This document shows, piece by piece, positions 55,713-64,000 of a stretch of 64,000 nucleotides of DNA. The notes under the pieces were generated by a model. The model did not search any database. It saw only the letters and a list, made by a program, of their open reading frames with translations, and was not told where the DNA came from. Where the stretch lies: the NCBI GenBank assembly GCA_018292915.2, contig JACVVK020000481.1, forward strand, positions 392,501-456,500, read 5' to 3'. The position numbers and the translations under genes were made by a program. Source of the stretch: Batillaria attramentaria. Lineage: Eukaryota; Mollusca; Gastropoda; Batillariidae. Each line of letters begins with the position of its first letter. Within the stretch, counting starts at the first letter, position 1.

Positions 55713-58700
55713 CTCGACAGTGCGAACATTTCACAGCTTTTGCAAGCTGGATCTCCCTTTGTAGCCCGAAATCTGCAGATTTTCCACTGCAGTTCACCTT
55801 GTGAAGTAGGCTAGTGGCTTGCTCACAGCCTGCACTTGCATTAAGATGCATTGCAGCAAGGAGAAGTCTGAAACATTTCATAAAATCAACTTAGGTTAGC
55901 GTGAAGTTCTCCTGTCGTTTGCTTCTGTGACACCTTTACCACATAACACTGTATGAAGAATCTTGACAGTGTAGGGTGGTCATTGTCTGGAGATGTACAG
56001 GGAATACATAGTGTACATAGTGGCTGTTTTTGGAAGGAATTTCTGTGTTATTTACTGTAACTGCTTTTTAAAAAATGTCTTTAACATGCCAAAGCAATGA
56101 CTGGTTCATATTTACTGAACGTCAATGTTCATGCTTAACTTACTATCTTACTAATCAACAACACCTGCTCTCCAAAACTAGTTTCCTTTTAAAACAGGAC
56201 AATGAAGCTGATCTTTCCCTATGTGGGAGAAATGATGAGAGAGAGAGAGAGTAATGGATATTACAGGCAAATTAAACTTTGTGTACCTGGCTTGCATGAC
56301 AGGGTAGGTGAAGTGGTTAAAGCTTCGAGGGAAAGTGGCAGAGAACAGCATGATATGATTCTAGACACGCAGTCTGCACATCTGGTGACAGCATCCCAAA
56401 ATCACGCAGGAGAAAGGAATTCTTGATGACTGCCTCCAGTGTATGGTGCTGTCGGGTTCCTGCACCATATAGTTACCACAGACATTGTTGACTGTTAGAC
56501 TGCATGTAGGATATTATCATCAGTTAACACAAATTCCTCACATGCGACAGGAACAAAAGCAGAATGTGAAGCAAACTGAACAAGCAGTGAACTAGCCATG
56601 TCACTGATTTTCTTCACCTTTTTTTATCCAGGCTCTTGGCACCAGCTGATCATGCTGACACTTGGGGAAAAGGCCACCGTGACCCTCATGGATGTCTGCC
56701 ACATGATTGCTGATGGAGACCCACTTGTCCTTTACAAGCTGCGCTCGGTTGGGACCCTCCGGTGATGAAGATGAGCACCAGTACATGTGCTTTGTGATGC
56801 TTTTGGACCACAGTGACAGGGTGGCATTCCGCTTTAACTTGCTGGCTGCATCTATTATCTTTCCAACCCCTGAATAAAATGTTCAATATATTTATGTCAT
56901 ATTTCTGTGGGTTTTCTTATGGGTGGGGTGGGAGAGGGGAGGGGTGGTGGGTGGATGCTTAGGGGTGCAGGTTATCTTTTTTTTTTTTTTGGGGGGGGGG
57001 GGGGGGCAATATGGATAACATTTGTGTAACTACTTTCTTAAAATTTCCATGGTATTTCCATGGTTATTTGTCATACTGTCAAGATCCATAACATGTGTAT
57101 GTATACATGTGTATGTGTGTATGTACATATAATGTGTAGGTGTGTATCATGTATGTATGGGTGGCTGACAGCACTATGTACATGTGTCAATGTACAAATT
57201 CCAAAAATATGAGTAATTAAAAAAACAGTACATGTACTGTGAACAGCTACACAGTTTTTATTTCGTACTTATTGAAGGTTTACCTTTGGCCACGTGCCAT
57301 ACATCAAAGCGGTGAATAATCTGGTGATCATGGTGTGGCTTGGAGTGACGGTCAAGCATATACATGTATTTCTTGACACTGGCATGACGATCAGTGATCA
57401 GATGGCTGGTGTTTACTGTCCCGCATATTTTCTGAAGTCCTCTCTTTAGCCCTTCGAGTTCCATCGCATGGGAATTTCGTACTTGATTACTCTTAAGAAT
57501 AATTAGAAGGACCACAGTCATGCACACATGGACATTGCAAAGTACATTGCTGTCTGTTGTTTTGTTGACACCATCTCCTGATAAGATAAAAACAATCCTT
57601 TTAACATGTAAGTAGTTTGCAAGCAGCACTCCTTCAGCCCCATTCCCTGTCAGTTGTAGTCTTCTTAGCCAACAAATCAGTCTCCCCACCTTTCTCCTCC
57701 CTGCAGTTCAAATAAATGACTGGCACATACACTGTGACCTCTGCCATGGACATAAAAAAAAACAAACAAAACCCAACCCAACCCAGGCACACTCATTAAG
57801 ATCACCATTAACTCATGAGGATCAACGACAAAAATAGTATGCATGCTTTCTAATGCTCATATTTGCTACTGAAAAAAAGTCTGTGACATCAACCATGATT
57901 CTTACCGGCTTCACTAGAACTTGAAGGCCCACATCCCTTGACCGAACAGCACATGGCTCACTTTCACACTCAAGTCAGGGTGGCATCTTCCTCACTTGTA
58001 TCATCACCGATGATGGGTGGGTCTTCGCTGAGGATTTCTGCCAGCTCCTAATTTAAATCATTGTTCAGCGTGAGTGAGAAATATCAGGAATCCCATGAGC
58101 TGTCACTATTTTGTAAAATTTCTAATATTGTTAAGTATGAACACTGCCATCTAACCCCATACTGAAGGTGAATAGACACATTTAACTTGAAAGACTTGTA
58201 AAAAAAAAAAAAAAAAAAACTTAATAAAATCCACATTTTGGGGGGTTGATGCTGGCCTCACTGTCAACTGTTTCCTTCTTTAGTTTCTTGGGGGGGGGGG
58301 GGGATGAATTGGAAGTGAGATATTTAGTGGTGGGGATAGAGAAAGGGAAAGAACGATATACATTCAATGCTGCATAGGGTGTGTCTAAATAACATGCACG
58401 ACACTCACATTACGGTGTTTTCTTGTTTATTGGGCATGACAGGGTGATAATGTATGACTGGGCTGAGACAGGATGCGGGGGGGGGAGGAAGAGTGGGGTG
58501 TTGTGAAGCCGGCAGCTGACGAGAGGGGAGGGGAGTGTGTTGTGAAACAGACGACAGGTTTCCTCTGTCCGTCTCTCTCACAGGCACACCGGCACACACA
58601 CGCATCTCAGAACGACCCCAATGCAAGCAAAACAGTCACTCTCGCACAAGAAAATTGTTTTGTTTTTTCCCCTCCAGTGCAGTACTCACCTGCTGCCTAC

Positions 58701-58944
58701 GTCGTTTGGTCAGGCGGCCGGAGCGCCTGTCGGCCAGGTCTTGCTTCCGTTTTCGCTGGGTTTCCGAGTGCCCAAAGAGCGTGGGCACTGCATCCGGACG
58801 TAGTTCTGGTTGGTATTTGAGCCCCTCTTTCCTGCTGATAAGTGTTGTAAAGGCACTGTCTTCAAAATGTTTTGAGAACTCACGGAAGACTGCCGCACTG
58901 CTTTTTTCTGAACAACCGGGAGCGCAGCTTCCACCGGCATGTTT
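55713..58944 (-). pseudogene. THAP-DDE transposase gene, multi-exon, frameshifted (element B)
   Basis: Minus-strand exons: 58944-58690 (THAP-like: SCAPGCSEKS, KHFEDSAF, LRPDAVPTLF, then a basic stretch), 58047-57906 (acidic, then SRDVGLQVLVKP after a frameshift), 57577-57284 (GDG, SNQVRNSHAMELEGLKRGLQ, ITDRHASVKKYM, FDVWHVAKG), 56869-56618 (KIIDAASKLKRN, HMYWCSSS, KWVSISNHVADIH), 56459-56287 (LLRDFGMLSPDVQTACLESY, then FNHFTYPVMQAR after a frameshift near 56320) and 55867-55713 (LLLAAMHLNASAGCEQAT). All have GT/AG sites in the right orientation. The Asp residues of GDG and ITDRH are candidate catalytic positions. The THAP middle is shortened and the ATG is out of frame with the domain. At least three frame breaks indicate a decayed copy. 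Confidence 0.75.
56965..57010. repeat. T-run followed by G-run
   Basis: A T-homopolymer passes directly into a G-homopolymer at about 56970-57006, in an intron of the minus-strand transposase gene. Confidence 0.9.
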
Positions 58945-58984
58945 ACAACCCCGCGACCGCTAGTTTCGCTATGGCTGTCAAACG

Positions 58985-58992
58985 TGACGTCA
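58985..58992. promoter_or_regulatory. CRE-like palindrome upstream of the transposase
   Basis: TGACGTCA within GTGACGTCAC, about 45 bases upstream of the first THAP-like codon on the minus strand, followed by TCACGTGA. It mirrors the site before the P2X7-C gene. Confidence 0.45.
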
Positions 58993-59212
58993 CTTGCGTC
59001 ACGTGATATACCGGCGAGTGTTTTCGGGACCTCGCTGCAGCAGACGAATTGCCAGGCTGACGGGGGATGTTTTTTTTATCGTGAACTAATAACAGGCTCG
59101 GCAGGCCGATGATCTATGCCATTTTGATGAAACGGCATACACCCATGCTTCCACTGAGCATACAGTTTTGGACACAATTTGGGTCCAAAATTTGCATTCG
59201 TAGAACCTTTAA

Positions 59213-60054
59213 ATCACTCAATTTTTTGGCAGTAGATAGCTTGAATACGGACTCTGAACTGATTCACTACTAGAAAATGGTCGCTCTTATAGTTTTCATG
59301 TAAACCGAGCCTGAGTTGACATTGCATGTGAACCCAGTTCAGATGCCTATTTCTCCGAAAATACTGAACCGATCGATTTCAAATTTGGGGTTTCTAAATG
59401 AATCAAGATTGTTGAAAAGAAGGCCCGATCCAGGTACGATTGCACACATGATTTGCGAGTTATCGCCCTTTTCAAAAAAAGTGGCTTTCTGGCGTTTAAA
59501 GGGGTAATATTTACCTAAACCACTCCATTTTTGGGACATAGATAGCATGAATACGGACTCTCAACTGAGTGAATTTTGGTGGTTGTCGCTTTTATACTTT
59601 TGGCGTAAGCCGTACCTGATGAAAGTGCTGGTGAACACACTTTAGATCTCAAAATCGCTCCTACTATACATAGATAATGAGCCTGGGGTGCCATAAAAAA
59701 TATACAAAAAAATTAGAAAAATTCACTGCAGCCGTTGTCGTCAGTTGACTCGAAAATTTGTACTCGAAGCACATTTCCTTTACACAAGCCACACGCCTCA
59801 CAAACATCGCAGAAAAGGCACACGCGCACTGACGCAAAAACTGTATCAGCGTCAGTTTGCCGACGTCATGTTTGATGACGGGGGGTGTGTCGTCACTTTT
59901 CGGAAGTTCTCTATTTGTAGACGGGGAAAGCGGGAGTTTCATTGATGTAGTGAGCTTTGTTTTTCCACTGACTCTCACTCAATAGCATAGCAGAGTGAGA
60001 GAACACCACATAGGTCTCAATGGAGCACATGCACAAACGCGGCTCGCGCAAGTC

Positions 60055-60091
<37 letters not shown>

Positions 60092-60432
60092 GCGCGCGTA
60101 TGTCTGTGTGTGTCTGTGTGCGCGCGCGCGCAGCAGACATAACACATAGTGAAAAAACGTTCGCCGCGCAGACTTGTCTGTTAAACACATTGAGCCGGTA
60201 TAAATTCGATCTTTACACTGCGCAGCAGCAACACTTCAATTTTCATGGGGCTGCTTTCATTGCAAGAATTGTATCCGAGTCAAAGTTATTACGTCAAATG
60301 TATTATGCGTCATCCCAATGAGGAAAACGTCATAGATTTCAAAGAAAACAACTTGACGTCTCTCTTCCAAAACCAAGATTGGTCTGACAAGCCCGGTCAG
60401 TTGTTTCCATTCAGAGAGAGAGAGAGAGAGAG

Positions 60433-60493
<61 letters not shown>

Positions 60494-60810
60494 TCCCGAA
60501 TACATGGCATTACAAAAGAACGACCGTGACGACAGCAGGTGATTAAATGGAAACAACATATTGGGCTGGTCAGTGGCCATCTTGTTTTATGTAAAACGTA
60601 CCTCAGTTGACATCGCATGTGAACCCAGTTTAGATGCCTGTATCTCCTAAAATACTCAACTTATCGATTTCAAATTTGGATCAAGATCTTTGAATAGAAG
60701 GCCCGATCCAGGTATGATTGCACAGATGATTTGTGAGTTATCGCCCTTCTGAGAAAAGTTGGTTGTCTCCGGTTTGCAGGCGTAATATTTCTTTAAGCCT
60801 TTCCTTTCCA
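59213..60810. repeat. Repeat F right part and further F-like copies
   Basis: 59213-59300 completes F copy 2 (ATCACTCAATTTTTTGGCAG, AAATGGTCGCTC). Diverged F-like blocks follow at 59340-59600 (TTCTCCGAAAATACTGAACC, GAGTTATCGCCCTTTT) and 60595-60800. GTTGTTTCCAT (60401) and ATGGAAACAACAT (60548) bracket a GA/GT microsatellite. (GTGC)n and CG-alternating runs lie at 60053-60132. No gene is recognised. Confidence 0.65.
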
Positions 60811-61020
60811 AGTCCGCGTATATATAGACTCATTTAAGAGTTACCGTTTTTAGCAGCGTGGGAATCACGGGACGGGGAAGCTGTTATGTACACGTCATTC
60901 GTGAGGTATTGCATTCCTGTATGGGTTGCCCTTCCGTTAAGACCGCGTGGATTCGAAAGCTGTCAGTTTGCCAGTTTTACAGCCCTGTTTTTCGTAAGTT
61001 TAGATGTTCGTATCAACAAG

Positions 61021-61221
61021 ATGGCGGCGCCATCATTACGTAATGGGGATAATCATCGAATTTTGTTCGATATTCCGGGAAATGATGCAGAAAGTGAAGA
61101 TTAGAATGTAGCAAGATACTTTGATCTGGAGAGCGGTTTTACAGATACTATCGGACATGTAGAAGAATTGGAAGAAAATGGCTCTGATGATGGAAACGAA
61201 GAGGTGATTGTTCAACGCTAG
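61021..61221 (+). pseudogene. Possible piggyBac-like transposase N-terminal fragment
   Basis: Starts at an AAGATGGCGGC context: MAAPSLRNGDNHRILFDIPG, then NDAESED, a stop at 61102-61104, and in the same frame an acidic continuation (DLESGFTDTIGHVEELEEN, GSDDGNEEV) to a stop at 61219-61221. A short basic/neutral start followed by an acidic stretch resembles piggyBac-type transposase N-termini, but no DDE domain follows. Identification is weak. Confidence 0.3.
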
Positions 61222-61501
61222 TCGAGTTCCAGTGAGTGTGGCAGATGTGTACTGCGAGGGGAGGCCAGGGAAGTTGGAGACTGAGGGGTAAGTTGGGGCA
61301 GTAGGAGGCAACAGAGTGAAACTAGAGGGAGTGCTGTATTAGATTCTGACTCTCACAGCGTTTTGGATAAACATTTACACAGACAGTAACCAGTCTACGA
61401 AGGTGAGCATGGTCCAACTGAGTTTCCCCCTGCTGACTGTGACATGATAAACTTTTAGGATATTCTCTTTCCTGGACTTTGCTATGTCACTGTTATTTCA
61501 G

Positions 61502-61870
61502 TACCAGGTCCCGAGAGTTTGGAATTCACTTCCTCTACATGTCCGTCAATCTCCATCTTTCACAGTTTATAAAAACAAACTAAAAACCCACTTCTTCCAG
61601 TCAGCCTTCTCTCCCTCTTAGCTGCGAAATGGTCTTTGTTGCTTGCATAACTCTATCCATCTGTAAATACTACCCCCACCCCTTACCCCCAGCTCTTTTT
61701 TTTTTTTTTTTGGGGGGGGGGGGAGATCCCAGCTGTATTTTATGAAAGTGATGTGTGTGTGTGTGTGTGTTTTCTGTGTGTGTGTGTAATTGTAGAGCGC
61801 TCTGTGCCAGCATCTGCTGGGATACTGCGCTATATAAAAGCAATTTATTATTATTATTATTTTGATTATT
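61502..61870 (+). mobile_element. LINE 3' end
   Basis: 61502-61621 encodes VPRVWNSLPLHVRQSPSF and LKTHFFQSAFSPS with stop, the usual C-terminus of a non-LTR retrotransposon ORF. It is followed by a T/G run (61696-61724), GTAGAGCGCTCTGTGCCAGC, GCGCTATATAAAAGCAATTT and an (ATT)n tail. Everything upstream of about 61500 is lost. Confidence 0.85.
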
Positions 61871-63654
61871 ATTTTTATTATTTTTAATTATTATTATTAT
61901 TATTGCACTGAACAAACCTGTATGCTAGACAGAGAGGTGTGCATTGGTGCAGCAGGCAAGGTGGGGGAGGGGGGGGCTGAAAAGCAGGGCACACTATGCA
62001 TTTTGCTGTGTCAGATGTGTTCAATAATCTATGTTTAGGTGAATTTCTTTTTGTGCCGTTCTCAGAAGGATTAGTTCTACAAAAGTACACTACTTTCCGT
62101 GTTCGTTTTTCTGATTTTATTTTTGGCCGCCGGTAGCTAGTGGCGGCCATCTTTAAAAGGCGGCCATGTTATCACGAAGCTGTATATCAGAAAATATTTG
62201 GCACAGTATATGAGATATCCGTTGAGTATTAGGTATGGTGTATGAAAAACGTCTGTGTATCAAATTTCACATTCTCATTAACGTGTCAAAATCATGGAAC
62301 TTGAACAGAAGGGTATCTCTGGCGGCCATTTTGGAATCGCAGCCATTTTGAAGCACGTACATGATAAATTGGAAACAGATATTTAAGCACATTTAGACTG
62401 ACTGAGCACAAATTTTAGGAGATTTCTGTCGATATTGGGTGGGTGTCCCTTATAATTATAGTCAAGGTACTGACGGCCATCTTGAAATGGCGGCCATCTT
62501 TGAAAGATATCAGACTGATGTATATCAGGTTTTATTAATGACTTCAAGATGTGCCAGTATGCCAATTTTCACATTTGTAAGACAAATAGAAAGTTTTATG
62601 GAATGTTTCGCTATTTGTTTGTTACAATGCTAGTCTGTTTTGCATGGGGTATTTTTGCATGCCGCAGATGACACGCATGTTAATTAATCGTTTTAAGCCT
62701 TGATCTACTTCAGTGTAGTCTTTTTCGTAACCGTGTCCAAATTTGTTAAAAATGCCAGCATGAATGAATAATTGTTTCAGTGGTTTTAAAGGGCAGCTTG
62801 TCACATTTTAGCTACTTTTCTATAAGTAAAAACCCAGAAACGGGAATCTACACATAAGAACGTTGAAAATTTTAAATAGACGTCAACTCCTTTGTGTGTG
62901 TATCTTACAAGATTTAAGACGTGCTTTCAAAATCTGAAGCGTTTCAGTCGTTGCGATATTGTCTTCAACCGTGAAAATGGTACATTTTGGCATTTTCACG
63001 ATTCACTATAAACATGCCAAAAGTTCCATAATCTCTGAAAGCACTAAAAAGACTTTTATCTTCATTTATATCTGCTGTGTCCAAATTTGCGGTACATTTG
63101 AGCAGTTGTTTCAAAATGGGAAGCATTATAAATAAAATGTCTGTCAGTTCGGTCTGCCACAGCACATTTCGAGCATTTCCTCAACTTTGGGACCACATAA
63201 CAGCCATATTTTCAATCATGTGCGATGGGAAAAATTATTGTCATTCTATGTATACAATGGGACACAGTTATCATGAAACAGTCCGACATGTTTATGCGAT
63301 TGTTCAAATTTTATACCTCCGAAAACGTCAAAAGGCCTGATTTATAAGTTTACAAAAACGCCATTTTGAATTTTTGCGGGATGGGTATTTCATAGACTAA
63401 TGCACGCACTTTCATTTTGGTCCTCCAAGAACTTGTGAGTACGGAGTGTTGAATGCGTGTGACCGTGAGATGATCTGTAGAAGACCGCCCAAGACCCGTT
63501 TTCTTAAGAACGTTTTATACCTCATTTACAACGCACTTTAAAACGGTGTATCTCTGGAACCAAGAATGCTAGAACCTTAATTCTTTTTGCGTTGTAATCA
63601 GAACAGTCAGTTCTACAAACCTGCACACCCAAGATCGCTCCTTTATAATTAATT
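61871..63654. other. Intergenic, AT-rich with GGCGGCCAT motifs
   Basis: No gene. GCGGCCAT-type motifs recur at about 62134, 62159, 62321, 62474 and 62489, several followed by TTTGAAAG or TTTTGGAA. The rest is AT-rich with short open frames on both strands that lack supporting features. Confidence 0.5.
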
Positions 63655-63742
63655 TTGGCTGCCGATACCTACCGAATGGGATTCGAACCTGACCTCTCGC
63701 ATTGGTGACAAAGTCTCTTCAGCACGAGACCACCGACCTTCC
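63655..63742 (-). mobile_element. SINE family A head
   Basis: The minus strand reads as the tRNA-like head GGTCGGTGGTCTCGTGCTGA and GAGAGGTCAGGTTCGAATCC. The family body is not attached, so this is a 3'-truncated copy. Confidence 0.65.
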
Positions 63743-63744
63743 TA

Positions 63745-63985
63745 CGGCTCTCACTATCCTTTTACAGTCATATCATTATAGAAAACAGTTTGAACTCAAG
63801 CCAGAAAACGTGAGTGCATACCGTGAGAAATGTCAGTGACGCCTCTCACTATCCTTTTACAGTCATATAATTATAGAAAACAGAACTCAAGCCAGAAAAC
63901 GTGAGTGCATACCGTGAGAAATGTCAGTTAGTGTCATGGATCGACCGGAGGAGCTGTCGTGGAATGACGCATCGTGAAAATTACA
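63745..63985. repeat. Tandem duplication of a dispersed repeat
   Basis: CTCTCACTATCCTTTTACAG...AACTCAAGCCAGAAAACGTG...GAGAAATGTCAGT occurs twice in tandem (about 63749-63837 and 63843-63928). It relates to 50198-50240 and 50523-50612, which continue alike (GTGGAATGACGCA). Confidence 0.8.
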
Positions 63986-64000
63986 CAGCAGTCTAAACAA

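Larger units (their letters stand above)
54301..59208. mobile_element. Composite TTAA element B (P2X7-C gene plus THAP/DDE transposase), Kolobok-like
   Basis: 4,908 bases flanked by TTAA at 54297-54300 and 59209-59212. The terminal inverted repeats are about 45 bases with 40 identical: left AGGTCCTACGAATGCAGATT onward, right, inverted, AGGTTCTACGAATGCAAATT onward. The flanks join into an uninterrupted repeat F whose intact counterpart is at about 53776-53820, confirming a TTAA duplication. Inside, a P2X7 intracellular-domain gene (54614 onward, +) converges on a THAP/DDE transposase gene (58944 to 55713, -). GTGACGTCAC palindromes lie near both ends. The gene plan matches element A. Confidence 0.85.

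Overview
This is eukaryotic nuclear DNA, most likely from a marine invertebrate and plausibly a gastropod or other mollusc. The evidence is one intron-split gene, very dense AC/AG/GTTT microsatellites, tRNA-derived SINEs, LINE 3' ends, THAP/DDE transposase remnants, P2X7 C-terminal-domain genes and hammerhead-ribozyme repeats. The species assignment is inference. There are no bacterial operons, rRNA genes or credible stand-alone tRNA genes.

The only well-supported host gene is a monocarboxylate-transporter-like (SLC16/MCT family) gene on the + strand. It has six coding exons (27860-28181, 28667-28810, 29873-30451, 30838-31107, 42841-42966, 49145-49299), which join into one 531-residue reading frame. 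All five introns are GT-AG and phase 1.

Region 1-27.8 kb is non-coding. It holds microsatellites, a G-rich minisatellite (0.87-1.37 kb), a short inverted-repeat element (3.5-3.9 kb), SINE copies, three TTAA-flanked or otherwise MITE-like elements, and an alternating inverted array at 11.1-13.1 kb. That array carries three copies of an excellent type I hammerhead ribozyme fold.

Region 27.8-49.3 kb is the transporter gene. Intron 4 (11.7 kb) is a nest: an interspersed repeat is split by a 5'-truncated LINE, and the LINE is split at a TTAA by a 9.8 kb element (31984-41814). That element carries a decayed P2X7-C-domain gene (+) facing a decayed THAP/DDE transposase gene (-), and holds a further 1.4 kb inverted-repeat element. 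Intron 5 (6.2 kb) is also nested: a SINE inserted on the exon 5 splice donor and duplicated it, then was split by a larger repeat, itself carrying a SINE split by a Penelope-like element with a degenerate hammerhead.

Region 49.3-64 kb is intergenic repeat territory. It contains a second, 4.9 kb TTAA-flanked element (54301-59208) with about 45-bp terminal inverted repeats and the same plan as the intron 4 element: a P2X7-C-domain gene (+) converging on a THAP/DDE transposase gene (-). It sits in a repeat whose uninterrupted copy lies 0.5 kb upstream. The pair of convergent-gene TTAA elements is the most interesting system in the window: a Kolobok-like transposon that appears to carry a P2X7 intracellular-domain gene.
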